A DNA stretch of 48,819 bases, taken from assembly GCA_028281265.1 (NCBI GenBank), contig JANQKE010000199.1, forward strand, positions 1 through 48,819, written 5' to 3'. The notes under the pieces are model-generated. The model had not been told where the DNA came from. It made no database searches and saw nothing but the letters and a program-made list of their open reading frames with translations. The DNA is from Alphaproteobacteria bacterium. GTDB taxonomy: Bacteria; Pseudomonadota; Alphaproteobacteria; DSM-16000; Inquilinaceae. Below, piece by piece: positions 34,521 to 42,720 of this stretch; positions within the stretch are counted from its first letter, which is position 1, and each line of letters begins with the position of its first letter. The translations under genes and the position numbers were made by a program.

Positions 34521-37500
34521 ATGTCCGTATCCGTTCCCTCCCCGACCTCCGGCCGCTGGCAGTTCTGGATCGACCGGGGCGGCACCTTCACCGATATCGT
34601 CGGCCGGGCACCGGACGGCACGACCCGGACCCACAAGCTCCTGTCCGACAACCCGGAACGCTATCGGGACGCGGCCGTCCAGGGCATCCGCGATCTCCTG
34701 GGCCTCGCACCCGGTGCGGCGATCCCGGCCGAGCGGATCGAGGTCGTCAAGATGGGCACGACGGTCGCCACCAACGCGCTGCTGGAGCGTAAAGGCGAAC
34801 GCACGGTGCTGGTGATCAACGACGGCTTCCGGGACGCGCTCCGCATCGCCTACCAGGACCGGCCGCGGCTGTTCGACCGCCACATCGTGCTGCCGGAGCT
34901 GTTGTACGAGCGGGTGGTGGAGGTGCCCGGCCGGCTGCGCACCGACGGGACGGAGGACGTGCCGCTGGACCAGGCGGCCGCCCGCGAAGGCCTGCAGGCG
35001 GCCTACGACGCCGGCATCCGCGCCTGCGCGGTGGTCGGCATGCACGCCTACCGCTACCCCCGGCACGAGCGGCGGTTGGCCGCGATCGCGCGGGACATCG
35101 GCTTCACCCAGGTCAGCGCCAGCCATGAGGTCAGCCCGCTGATCAAGCTGGTCGGCCGCGGCGACACCACGGTGGTCGACGCCTATCTGTCGCCGATCCT
35201 GCGGCGCTATGTCGACCAGGTGGCGGGGGAGCTCGGGGACGTCCGCCTGCAATTCATGCAGTCCAATGGCGGGCTGACCGATGCGCGTCTGTTCCAGGGC
35301 AAGGACAGCATCCTGTCCGGCCCGGCCGGCGGCATCGTCGGGGCCGCGCGGGTGTCCGAAGCCGCCGGCTTTAAGGAGATCATCGGCTTCGACATGGGCG
35401 GCACGTCGACCGACGTGACCCACTATGCGGGCGCGTTCGAGCGCACCTTCGAAACCCAGGTCGCCGGGGTGCGCATGCGCGCGCCGATGATGGAGATCAA
35501 CACGGTCGCCGCCGGCGGCGGGTCGATCTGCCGGTTCGACGGGGCGAAGTACCGGGTCGGCCCGCAGAGCGCGGGCGCCAATCCCGGCCCCGCCTGCTAC
35601 CGCCGCGGCGGACCGCTGACGGTGACCGACTGCAACGTCATGCTGGGCACGCTGCAGCCGCAGTTCTTCCCGGCGGTGTTCGGCCCCCAGGCCGACCAGC
35701 CGCTGGACGGGACCGCCGTCGAGGCCGCGTTTGCCGCCATGGCCCGGGAGATCCGGGATGCCACCGGGGACGAGCGCTCCCCGGTCGAGGTGGCCGACGG
35801 GTTCCTGCGCATCGCCGTCGACAACATGGCCAACGCGATCAAGCAGATCAGCGTTCAGAAAGGCCACGACGTCACCCGGTACACGCTGGTGACCTTCGGC
35901 GGGGCCGGCGGCCAGCACGCCTGCAAGGTCGCCGACGCGCTGGGCATGACCACCGTCCTGATCCACCCCTATGCCGGTGTGCTGTCGGCCTACGGCATGG
36001 GCCTGGCCGATATCCGCGCGCTGCGGGAGGCGACGGTCGAGCACGCCCTCGATGCCGAAGGGCTCGCCAAGGCCGCCGCCACGCTCGACCGGCTCGCCGC
36101 CGATGCGACGGCCGAGATGACCCGCCAGGGGGTGGACGCGCCGGCGCTGCACCGCCGGCTGCACGTCAAGGTCGCCGGGTCCGACACCGCCCTGATCGTG
36201 CCGGAGGGCGGTGCCGAGGCGGTCCGCACCGCCTTCGAGGCCGCGCATGAGCGGCAGTTCGGCTTCGTGATGGCGGGCAAGCCGCTGGTCATCGACGCCG
36301 CGTCGGTGGAGGCGGTCGGCGGCGGGGTCGACGGCGAAGCCGCCGCCTCGGCCACCATCCCGGACCGGGCTCCGCCGCTCCCCGACCCGCTGGCCACCGT
36401 GCCCGTCTATCTCGACGGCCGGAGCCGGGACACGCCGGTCTACGACCGCGACGCCCTGGTGCCGGGCCAGGCCGTCACCGGCCCCGCCATCATCCGGGAG
36501 GCCACCGGCACCACCGTGGTCGAACCGGGCTGGCAGGCCATGATGAACAGCCTCGGCCATCTGGTGTTGCGCCGGGTGGTGGCGATGCCCAGCCGGGTGG
36601 CGGTCGGCACCAGCGTCGATCCGGTGATGCTGGAGGTGTTCAACAACCTGTTCATGTCGATCGCCGAGCAGATGGGGGTGACGCTGCGGAACACCGCCCA
36701 TTCGGTGAACATCAAGGAACGGCTCGACTTCTCCTGCGCGGTGTTCGACCGGGAGGGCTATCTGGTCGCCAACGCCCCGCATATGCCGGTCCATCTCGGC
36801 TCCATGGGTGCGTCGGTGCAGCACATCATCGCCGAGCGCTGCGGGGCCATGGCCCCGGGCGACGTCTTCATGCTCAACGACCCCTACAATGGCGGCACCC
36901 ATCTGCCGGACGTCACCGTGATCACCCCGGTGTTCGCCGACCGCACGGGCGCCGGCGCCGCGCCGCTGTTCTACGTCGCCAGCCGCGGTCACCAGGCCGA
37001 TATCGGCGGGATCACCCCAGGCTCGATGCCGCCGGACAGCCGCACCATCGACGAGGAAGGGGTGCTGATCGACAACGTCCAGGTGGTGGCCCAAGGCCGC
37101 TTCCTGGAGGATGCGCTCGTCACCCTGCTGACCATGGGCGCCCGCCATCCGGTCCGCAACGTCGCCCAGAACCTCGGCGACCTGAAGGCCGCGATGGCCG
37201 CGAACGCCAAAGGGGTGCAGGAGCTCCGCCGCATGGTCGGGCTGTTCGGTCTCGACGTGGTGGAGGCCTATATGGGCCATGTCCGCGACAATGCCGAAGA
37301 GCAGGTGCGCCGCGTCCTCGACGTGCTCACCCCCGGCGCCTTCGTGCAGAAGATGGACAACGGCGCGGAGATCCATGCCGAGATCGCCATCGACAGGGCG
37401 AGCCGCTCGGCGGTGATCGATTTCACCGGCACCTCGGCCCAGCAGGACAACAACTTCAACGCCCCCACCGCGGTGGTGCGGGCGGCGGTGCTGTTCGTCT

Positions 37501-38177
37501 TCCGCTCCCTGGTCGAGGACGACATCCCGCTCAACGACGGCTGTCTGCGGCCGATCGAGATCCGGGTGCCCGAAGGCTCGATGCTGGCCCCGCAGCCGCC
37601 GGCGGCGGTGGTGGCTGGCAATGTCGAGACCTCGCTGGCCGTGACCAATTGTCTCTATGGCGCATTGGGGGTGCTGGCCGCCGCCCAAGGGACCATGAAC
37701 AACTTCACCTTCGGCAACGACCGCTACCAATATTACGAGACGATCTGCGGCGGCTCCGGTGCGGGGCCGGATTTCGACGGGACGGCCGCCGTCCATACCC
37801 TGATGACCAACAGCCGGCTGACCGATCCCGAGGTGCTGGAGCTGCGCTTTCCCGTCCTGCTGGAGCGGTTCGGCATCCGGGAAGGCAGCGGCGGCGGCGG
37901 CCGCCACCGGGGCGGCGACGGCGCCTATCGCCATGTCCGCTTCCTGGAGCCGATGACGGCCGTGATCCTCGCCAACCACCGGGTGGTCCCGCCCTTCGGC
38001 ATGGCGGGCGGTGGTCCCGGCCAGGTCGGCCGCACCCTGGTGCGGCGCGGTGACGGGACCGAGCGGGTGCTGGCCTCCACCGACAAGGTCGAGATGGGCG
38101 CCGGCGACGTCTTCATCATCGAGACCCCCGGCGGTGGCGGCTTCGGCGTCCCGGTCGCGGCCGAGAGGGCGGCGTGA
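34521..38177 (+). CDS. oplAH: Fused 5-oxoprolinase (HyuA-HyuB type)
   Basis: A 1218-residue ATP-dependent hydrolase that opens 5-oxoproline to glutamate. The HyuA-like half (about 1-690) begins [15 protein letters not shown] and contains [44 protein letters not shown], and [16 protein letters not shown]. The HyuB-like half (about 700-1210) contains [52 protein letters not shown], and [14 protein letters not shown] near the end. The single-chain fusion matches eukaryotic-type/OplAH enzymes rather than the PxpABC form. Location after a TRAP transporter suggests uptake and use of 5-oxoproline or a related cyclic amide such as hydantoin; the latter cannot be excluded. The ATG at 34521 starts just before homology. 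Confidence 0.93.
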   Translation: MSVSVPSPTSGRWQFWIDRGGTFTDIVGRAPDGTTRTHKLLSDNPERYRDAAVQGIRDLLGLAPGAAIPAERIEVVKMGTTVATNALLERKGERTVLVINDGFRDALRIAYQDRPRLFDRHIVLPELLYERVVEVPGRLRTDGTEDVPLDQAAAREGLQAAYDAGIRACAVVGMHAYRYPRHERRLAAIARDIGFTQVSASHEVSPLIKLVGRGDTTVVDAYLSPILRRYVDQVAGELGDVRLQFMQSNGGLTDARLFQGKDSILSGPAGGIVGAARVSEAAGFKEIIGFDMGGTSTDVTHYAGAFERTFETQVAGVRMRAPMMEINTVAAGGGSICRFDGAKYRVGPQSAGANPGPACYRRGGPLTVTDCNVMLGTLQPQFFPAVFGPQADQPLDGTAVEAAFAAMAREIRDATGDERSPVEVADGFLRIAVDNMANAIKQISVQKGHDVTRYTLVTFGGAGGQHACKVADALGMTTVLIHPYAGVLSAYGMGLADIRALREATVEHALDAEGLAKAAATLDRLAADATAEMTRQGVDAPALHRRLHVKVAGSDTALIVPEGGAEAVRTAFEAAHERQFGFVMAGKPLVIDAASVEAVGGGVDGEAAASATIPDRAPPLPDPLATVPVYLDGRSRDTPVYDRDALVPGQAVTGPAIIREATGTTVVEPGWQAMMNSLGHLVLRRVVAMPSRVAVGTSVDPVMLEVFNNLFMSIAEQMGVTLRNTAHSVNIKERLDFSCAVFDREGYLVANAPHMPVHLGSMGASVQHIIAERCGAMAPGDVFMLNDPYNGGTHLPDVTVITPVFADRTGAGAAPLFYVASRGHQADIGGITPGSMPPDSRTIDEEGVLIDNVQVVAQGRFLEDALVTLLTMGARHPVRNVAQNLGDLKAAMAANAKGVQELRRMVGLFGLDVVEAYMGHVRDNAEEQVRRVLDVLTPGAFVQKMDNGAEIHAEIAIDRASRSAVIDFTGTSAQQDNNFNAPTAVVRAAVLFVFRSLVEDDIPLNDGCLRPIEIRVPEGSMLAPQPPAAVVAGNVETSLAVTNCLYGALGVLAAAQGTMNNFTFGNDRYQYYETICGGSGAGPDFDGTAAVHTLMTNSRLTDPEVLELRFPVLLERFGIREGSGGGGRHRGGDGAYRHVRFLEPMTAVILANHRVVPPFGMAGGGPGQVGRTLVRRGDGTERVLASTDKVEMGAGDVFIIETPGGGGFGVPVAAERAA

Positions 38178-38206
38178 TGCGACCGCCGCTCCCCCGATCC
38201 CTCGCC

Positions 38207-38299
38207 CGTGGGCCGGGGAGAGCCGCAAGCGAACCCCGGCTCGGTCCGGCCCATGGCAATGGTGCTGGGTTTCGCGTCGCTCTCCCCAGCCTATGGGCG
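38207..38299. repeat. Second inverted intergenic repeat of the GTAGG...GAACCCC type
   Basis: Two facing copies flank a short spacer: CGTGGGCCGGGGAGAGCC then GCAAGCGAACCCCGGC, and on the right the complement of CCATAGGCTGGGGAGAGCGA then CGCGAAACCCAGCA. The design is the same as at 32513-32585. It occupies the gap between oplAH and the winged-helix regulator gene, so both copies sit inside or at the end of the TRAP/oplAH unit. Confidence 0.75.
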
Positions 38300-38339
38300 T
38301 TTCGGCGGACAAGCCGGCGCCCGGTCCAGGGGACCGCCC

Positions 38340-38885
38340 ATGGCCGATGACGGCGCCCAATCCCGGCCCGCCCCGTCGCCGCTGGCGAGCCCGATCGTCT
38401 CCTCCGCCCATCTGGCCGGGGACGCGGCGGCGCTGTCGGAGATGGAGTACGGGCTGATCGTGGCGATGCACGCCTTCGACCGCTGGATCGTGCGCTGCGC
38501 GGCCGCCGCCGGCGTGCCGGACCTGGCGCCGCTGGACGTGCTGCTCCTGCACTCGATCAACCATCGCGGGCGGGAGAAGCGCCTGGCCGACCTCACCTTC
38601 GTCCTCAACATCGAGGACACCCATCTGGTGAGCTACGCCTGCAAGAAGCTGGAAAAGCTCGGCCTGGTGGCGCGGGACAAGCGCGGCAAGGAGGTCGTGT
38701 TCTCGATCACCCGGGCCGGTGCCGACGCCTGCCGCCGCTACGGCGAGATCCGCGCGGCGTGCCTGGTCGATACGGTCAAGGCGATCGGCAGCATCGACCT
38801 CGACGATCTCAGCGCCCAGGGCCGTCTCCTCCGCGCCCTGTCCGGCCTCTACGACCAAGCCGCCCGGTCGGCGAGCAGTCTGTGA
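38340..38885 (+). CDS. MarR-like winged-helix transcriptional regulator
   Basis: A 181-residue predicted DNA-binding protein. The N-terminal ~35 residues are low complexity; then SEMEYGLIVAMHAFDRWIVRCAAAAG leads into a winged-helix core: LAPLDVLLLHSINHRGREKRLADLTFVLNIEDTHLVSYACKKLEKLGLVARDKRGKEVVFSITRAGADACRRYGEIR, with recognition helix around HLVSYACKKLEKLG and the wing around RDKRGKEVVFSIT. This is the MarR/COG family layout. Position directly after the 5-oxoprolinase gene suggests control of the TRAP/oplAH unit. ATG 38340 is preferred; an open frame continues upstream into the repeat at 38207. Confidence 0.8.
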   Translation: MADDGAQSRPAPSPLASPIVSSAHLAGDAAALSEMEYGLIVAMHAFDRWIVRCAAAAGVPDLAPLDVLLLHSINHRGREKRLADLTFVLNIEDTHLVSYACKKLEKLGLVARDKRGKEVVFSITRAGADACRRYGEIRAACLVDTVKAIGSIDLDDLSAQGRLLRALSGLYDQAARSASSL

Positions 38886-38914
38886 TCTGCGGTCGCCTGG
38901 CACTCTCGCGTCGC

Positions 38915-38957
38915 TTGACGGACGCCATACGGCTGCCTATTATCTGACAAATGGCAG
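38915..38957 (+). promoter_or_regulatory. Toxin-antitoxin promoter, probably giving a leaderless mRNA
   Basis: TTGACG (38915-38920), a 17-bp spacer and TATTAT (38938-38943) make the best sigma-70 type promoter in the window. The antitoxin ATG begins at 38951, 7 nt after the -10, where transcription should start, so there is no room for a Shine-Dalgarno. An inverted repeat CTGCC-N15-GGCAG (38933-38957) brackets the -10 and start codon, a fitting site for antitoxin autorepression. Confidence 0.7.
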
Positions 38958-39376
38958 TAGAGCCCCTTCGACCCACCGACGAACCGCCCTTCGCGACGGC
39001 CGTCCGATCCGCCGCACCCGATCTCGACGCGGTCGGCATGAAGGCGTATCGGCGGCTGGTGACGTTTTGGGGGCTCGGCAATGGGGAAGCGGCCGCGCTG
39101 ATCGACACCACGCCGCGCACCTGGGCCCGGATGAAGAAGGAAAGCTGGGCCGGGGCGCTGTCCCAGGATCAGCGGCTGCGGTTGAGTGCCCTGATCGGGC
39201 TCTACAAGGGCCTGCACCTCTACTTCTCCGATCCGCTGGCCGATCGTTGGGTCCGGTTGCCGAACACAGGACCGCTGTTCGATGGGAGCAGCCCGCTCGA
39301 CACCATGATCGCGGGCGGACTGCCGACGATCCTGAAGGCCCGCGTTTACGTCGATGCGTTGCGGGGCGGGATGTGA
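38951..39376 (+). CDS. Xre/MbcA/ParS family antitoxin of a RES-type toxin-antitoxin system
   Basis: A 141-residue antitoxin. The N-terminal part is an Xre-type helix-turn-helix region (MKAYRRLVTFWGLGNGEAAALIDTTPRTWARMKKESW, about 30-66) and the C-terminal part is the MbcA/ParS/Xre toxin-binding domain (DUF2384 style): LSQDQRLRLSALIGLYKGLHLYFSDPLADRWVRLPNTGPLFDGSSPLDTMIAGGLPTILKARVYVDALRGGM. These proteins dimerise, bind the operator and cover the active site of the RES toxin with their C-terminus. The toxin gene overlaps its stop by 4 nt (GTGA), the classical coupled order. Confidence 0.92.
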   Translation: MAVEPLRPTDEPPFATAVRSAAPDLDAVGMKAYRRLVTFWGLGNGEAAALIDTTPRTWARMKKESWAGALSQDQRLRLSALIGLYKGLHLYFSDPLADRWVRLPNTGPLFDGSSPLDTMIAGGLPTILKARVYVDALRGGM

Positions 39377-40077
39377 TCCCACCGCTGACGGCCATGGCCG
39401 AACGGGCGACCGTCCGGCTGGTCCCGACGGCGTATTACAAGCCGCCCGTCCTGCGGCCCTTGGTCGATCATGCGTCGGAGGTCGAGCTGCTCGCCCGTCT
39501 CGAAGGGCTGACCAGCCAGCGCCTGCTGGCTGCGGCCGAAGGCCTGCCGGATCTCGACCGCCGGGAGCTCGCCTTCCGCGCCCGGGAAGACCAGCTCCGG
39601 CACTGGGGCCACACCTTCGTCAATGCCGCCTTCACCTATACCCGGGCCGGCGGCAACCGGTTCAACGACGACCGCCGCGGCGCCTGGTACTGCGCCTTCG
39701 ACGACCTGACCGCGATCGAGGAGGTCGCCTACCACCGCACCCGGGAACTCGCCCATATCGGCGTGTTCGACGACGAGGCGGTCTACGTCGCCCTTCTGGC
39801 CGATTTCATCGGTGACTTCCCCGACCTGCGGACGATCGACCCGCGCCCCGACTGTCTGCACCCCGATCCGGCCATCGGCTACCCGGCCGGCCAGCGGTTG
39901 GCGGTCACGATCCGCGCGGCGGGCCATGACGGCCTCCTCTACCCGTCCGTCCGGCGGCCCGGCGGCACCTGTCTGGTGGCGTTCGCACCGCAAACCGTCC
40001 AGAGCGTTCGCCCCGGTGCCAAGTGGCGGCTGACCTGGAACGGCGATCCCGCCTTCACCGCCGCTGTCGAAACATAG
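39373..40077 (+). CDS. RES domain toxin (NAD+-degrading family)
   Basis: A 234-residue RES toxin. The RES domain begins about residue 10 (ATVRLVPTAYYKPPVLRPLVDH) and shows the hallmark polar residues: Arg and Asn in GGNRFNDDRRGAWYCAFDDLTAIEEVAYHRTREL (R-F-N, Y and E) and a later Ser/Arg region DGLLYPSVRRPGGTCLVAF. Characterised members (MbcT, ParT, Xre-RES of Pseudomonas) degrade NAD+ by hydrolysis or phosphorolysis, or ADP-ribosylate a host enzyme. The GTG start at 39373 overlaps the antitoxin stop. It is somewhat longer than minimal RES proteins because of a spacer helical region (about 30-70). Confidence 0.9.
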   Translation: MIPPLTAMAERATVRLVPTAYYKPPVLRPLVDHASEVELLARLEGLTSQRLLAAAEGLPDLDRRELAFRAREDQLRHWGHTFVNAAFTYTRAGGNRFNDDRRGAWYCAFDDLTAIEEVAYHRTRELAHIGVFDDEAVYVALLADFIGDFPDLRTIDPRPDCLHPDPAIGYPAGQRLAVTIRAAGHDGLLYPSVRRPGGTCLVAFAPQTVQSVRPGAKWRLTWNGDPAFTAAVET

Positions 40078-40519
40078 AGCGTCCGCGTCCGGACCCGGCG
40101 CCCGGATCCGGGGATCCGGGCGGAGCATGTCAGGACCGGCACCCAGGCCTATCGGGTCGCACCGCAAGGTCGCCCGCCGCGGACCGACATCTCGGCACGC
40201 CTGGCCATGATGTGCGGACGCGCCGATCCGGCCCCGGCCGGACATCGCGCTGGCGACACCACCATACGGGACATGACCGCCCACACTTGCGACACGCCCC
40301 AGCGCACGCCATCTGCGGGCGGCACCTTATCGCGTGCAGAGGCATCATCGAATACCAACAAAGATGCATTCATACGATCTCAAAAAACGTATCTGGTGAG
40401 TTTCGACTTGACAACCGATAAGGGGTGCCGTACCTACACCTCCAGTCAGATAGAGATATTGGATGGGAGGATAACGGCACCAAGGCAGGATCCGAACTAT
40501 CAAGCCGAGGAGGTCATCG
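40078..40519 (+). other. Regulatory region upstream of the AfsA-like operon
   Basis: A 442-bp gap without a convincing gene. The first ~240 bp are G+C-rich; 40330-40500 is strikingly A+T-rich for this genome. It carries an inverted repeat ATACG-N11-CGTAT (40372-40392), a TTGACA at 40408-40413 followed after 17 bp by a poor -10 (TACCTA), and a GAGGAGG ribosome binding site (40505-40511) 8 nt before the operon's ATG. A short frame on the plus strand overlapping the start of the next gene shows no recognisable protein. Confidence 0.55.
40372..40392. promoter_or_regulatory. Inverted repeat ATACG-N11-CGTAT, candidate operator
   Basis: A 5-bp perfect dyad with an 11-bp A-rich centre lies 16 bp upstream of the candidate -35 TTGACA. 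Size and symmetry suit a dimeric regulator such as a TetR-type protein. No such regulator is in the window, so the partner is unknown. Confidence 0.35.
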
Positions 40520-41284
40520 ATGTCTGTGTGGATCGTAACTGCCGATGTGTTTGCCGATTTCAGCGATGCCTGCGGGACCGTCAGAGCCTCCGACGTGCGG
40601 GCCATGTTGCAATCGTCGAGGATCGCCAAGACCGACATCTTCCTGCCCGGCCAAGGGCTGTCCGAAGCCGAGCGGACGGAACTCGAGGCTCTGGCCGCAC
40701 ATCAGGGGTATCGGGACCCGTTCCGCTTCTGGCGCGGTCTGGGAACGCACCAGCGGGCACCGCACGCGCTCACGCACAAGCACCGTCCGGAGAACAGCCT
40801 GATCTCCGTACCCGAGATACGGGCCGACGGATCGTACCGGTCGGCGCTGCTGATCAGTGCCGGCAACGAGATCCTGTCCGATCACATCACCGGGCAGCAT
40901 CTCCAGGGCATGGTGTTGATCGAGGCCTGTCGGCAGATGTTCATCGCCGTCAGTGAGCTGTGCCACATGGACGCCGAGGCCGGCCGCCGCACCTATGTCG
41001 TCTTCAACAAGATGAGCGTGTCGTTCCAGGCGTTCGCCTTTCCGATCCCGGCATTCGTCGACTACCGCGAGTTGACGGTGACGTCGCCCCGCCCGGACCG
41101 GCTGGCGGTGACCGCCGAACTCGATGTCGTCCAGAACGATGCCAAGACGGCGACGGTCCAGGTCGACTACACGCTCTTCCACCCGGAACGGATCCGCAGG
41201 AAGGAGATCGACAAGGGCGTGGCCGCGGTGAACGCCTACGCCCGAGCTCACGCACCGGTGTCGGCCGAACTGGCGGCGGAGTGA
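40520..41284 (+). CDS. AfsA-like hotdog-domain protein (A-factor/butyrolactone biosynthesis family)
   Basis: A 254-residue protein carrying the A-factor biosynthesis hotdog signature. HKHRPENSLISVPEI (86-100) matches the V/T-H-K...N...L block, and DHITGQHLQGMVLIEACRQMF (121-141) is the diagnostic D-H-x-x-G-Q-H-x-x-G-M-x-x-x-E-A-x-R-Q motif, with Glu135 and Arg138 at the positions held to be catalytic in ScbA/AfsA. In Streptomyces AfsA condenses a beta-ketoacyl-ACP with dihydroxyacetone phosphate, starting autoinducer synthesis. The strand pattern NKMSVSFQAFAFP...YRELTVTS continues the fold. It is shorter than the ~300-residue double-hotdog AfsA; the N-terminal 80 residues are less conserved. 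GAGGAGG precedes the ATG. First gene of a three-gene operon. Confidence 0.85.
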   Translation: MSVWIVTADVFADFSDACGTVRASDVRAMLQSSRIAKTDIFLPGQGLSEAERTELEALAAHQGYRDPFRFWRGLGTHQRAPHALTHKHRPENSLISVPEIRADGSYRSALLISAGNEILSDHITGQHLQGMVLIEACRQMFIAVSELCHMDAEAGRRTYVVFNKMSVSFQAFAFPIPAFVDYRELTVTSPRPDRLAVTAELDVVQNDAKTATVQVDYTLFHPERIRRKEIDKGVAAVNAYARAHAPVSAELAAE

Positions 41285-41291
41285 CAGGGCC

Positions 41292-41990
41292 ATGGCTTCG
41301 GAAGCGAACGTCATCGCGTTCTTCGATGTCGACGAGACCCTGATCGCCACCAAGAGCATGTTCGACTTCGTCGAGTATCTCGATCGTCGCAGAGGGCTCA
41401 TCGACGCGCAGGCGGTCATCGCCGTGATACGCAGGCTCAGCTGGCAGGGGGTCGGCCGGGCGCGGGTCAACGTCGCCTTCTGGCAGAACTTCGCCGGGAT
41501 GGATCGGTCGGTCATCCAGGAGGCCGCCCGCGAATGGACCGACGAGAAGTGCCGGCAAGCCGAGCCGTTCTTCGTGCCGTCGGGTCTCGCCCGGCTCCGA
41601 CGCCACCAGGACGAGGGCCACCATGTGGCCCTCGTCTCCGGCTCGGCCTGCGACATCCTCGAACCCTTGGCACGCCACCTGGCCGTCCCCGGTCTGCTGG
41701 CGACCCGCCTCGTGGCCGAAGCCGGTCTGTATTCCGGGGAGGTCCTGCCGCCGGTGATGATCGGGGACGGCAAGCGACAGGCCGCGGCGGCCTTGGCGGC
41801 ATCCCGGGCCGTCGACCTCGCCCGGTGCTACGCCTATGGCGACCATGTCAGCGACCTGCCATTGCTCGATCTCGTCGGGCACCCGCACGTGATCGGCCGG
41901 CATGGGGATCTGGCCAGGTTCGGCCGGTTGCGCGGGTGGCCGGTGTTGCCGGGTCCGGCGGAGACGGCCCTGTCGGAGCCGGTCGCATGA
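41292..41990 (+). CDS. HAD superfamily (subfamily IB) phosphatase
   Basis: A 232-residue SerB/CicA-type hydrolase. Motif I is FFDVDETL with the nucleophile Asp12 and acid/base Asp14; motif II Ser is in HHVALVSGSACDIL; motif III Lys in GDGKRQAAAALA; motif IV in CYAYGDHVSDLPLLDLVGHPHVI with the Mg2+ aspartates. The helical C1-type cap (KSMFDFVEYLDRRRGLIDAQAV...) lies between motifs I and II, typical of IB. It is cytoplasmic. It starts 7 nt after the AfsA-like gene and overlaps the next gene by 4 nt, so the partner substrate is probably the phosphorylated product of the AfsA-like enzyme (inference). Other IB members act on phosphoserine or phospholipid phosphates. Confidence 0.9.
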   Translation: MASEANVIAFFDVDETLIATKSMFDFVEYLDRRRGLIDAQAVIAVIRRLSWQGVGRARVNVAFWQNFAGMDRSVIQEAAREWTDEKCRQAEPFFVPSGLARLRRHQDEGHHVALVSGSACDILEPLARHLAVPGLLATRLVAEAGLYSGEVLPPVMIGDGKRQAAAALAASRAVDLARCYAYGDHVSDLPLLDLVGHPHVIGRHGDLARFGRLRGWPVLPGPAETALSEPVA

Positions 41991-42487
41991 ACCCGTCGGT
42001 CATGGCGAAGGCCGTCCTGTTGGTCGGCCTGGCCGCGTGGATGACCGTCGCGGTCGTCAACAACGCCTCCGATCCCGGGACCAACCACGTCTTCGTCGGT
42101 GCCATGCTGGAGATGCGCCTGCTGCAGGACGACCCCGACGGCTTGGGGCGGAACCTGCTGTGGCGGGCGGTGCCGGCCGGACTCGCCCCGCCGCTGCTGT
42201 GGCTGATCGTCCTGGTTCAGGCCGGGATCGCCGCCTATCTGTGGAAGGCCGGGTTGGCTTGCGCCGCCAGCGTTCTCCGCAAGGATGCCGAACTGCCCGA
42301 CGCGGCCCGCCGGACCGCGCTGCGGGCCCTCACCGGCTTCATGGCGCTGTGGCTCGCATTCATGGTCGGGGGCTTCTGGTTCGGCTATTGGATCAAGCAA
42401 GGGGTGATCCAGCAGGTTCACATGACGCTTCTGATCATCAGCGTGCTGTCCCTGCACTTCGTGGGCAATCGCGCCAACGAACGCTGA
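41987..42487 (+). CDS. DUF2165 family small integral membrane protein
   Basis: A 166-residue protein with four hydrophobic segments: VMAKAVLLVGLAAWMTVAVVNNASD (about 5-29), WRAVPAGLAPPLLWLIVLVQAGIAAYLW (about 57-84), LRALTGFMALWLAFMVGGFWFGYWI (about 108-132), and VHMTLLIISVLSLHF (about 145-160). The early VNNASDPGTNHVFVGAMLEM block, a polar loop after the first span, is characteristic of DUF2165. The function is unknown. It overlaps the phosphatase gene (ATGA, 41987-41990), so it belongs to the same operon and may export or process the product at the membrane (inference). Confidence 0.85.
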   Translation: MNPSVMAKAVLLVGLAAWMTVAVVNNASDPGTNHVFVGAMLEMRLLQDDPDGLGRNLLWRAVPAGLAPPLLWLIVLVQAGIAAYLWKAGLACAASVLRKDAELPDAARRTALRALTGFMALWLAFMVGGFWFGYWIKQGVIQQVHMTLLIISVLSLHFVGNRANER

Positions 42488-42664
42488 TGGGGGTTTTCGA
42501 CAGGCGTCGCCCGACGCGAGGGCCCGGGCCCGCGGTTCCGACGTTTCGTCGACCAGGAGTCCGTAGGCTGGGGACCCGTCTTCTCCAGGCGTTGGGGACC
42601 TCGAGGGCGGCGAAGCCACGGCACCGCGGTCATCCTTGGCGTCCCGGTCGTCCGGGTGCCTTGA

Positions 42665-42706
42665 TTGACGGGGGGCGCCAACGACCTTAGATCTAACGTC
42701 GACGTT
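42665..42706 (+). promoter_or_regulatory. Candidate merR promoter/operator
   Basis: TTGACG (42665-42670) with a 17-bp spacer and TAGATC (42688-42693) make a modest promoter. A perfect 12-bp palindrome AACGTCGACGTT (42695-42706) sits over the expected transcription start, 14 nt before the merR ATG, and is a plausible autoregulatory operator. GAGG (42712-42715) is the ribosome binding site. Confidence 0.45.
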
Positions 42707-42720
42707 GGATCGAGGTTTAG

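Noticed and set aside
32472-38903. A very long open frame (about 2143 codons) on the minus strand opposite the TRAP and 5-oxoprolinase genes
   Set aside because: It is a high-G+C shadow: composition is His/Arg/Gln/Gly-rich without any domain, and the plus strand encodes clear, conserved proteins across the same stretch.
40207-40956. A plus-strand frame overlapping the start of the AfsA-like gene
   Set aside because: It has no family resemblance and runs out of frame through the conserved AfsA-like coding region, which has a strong ribosome binding site.
42560-42600. A GTAGGCTGGGGA segment resembling the second repeat family
   Set aside because: Only about 12 bases match and there is no GAACCCC half or facing copy; at best a decayed trace.
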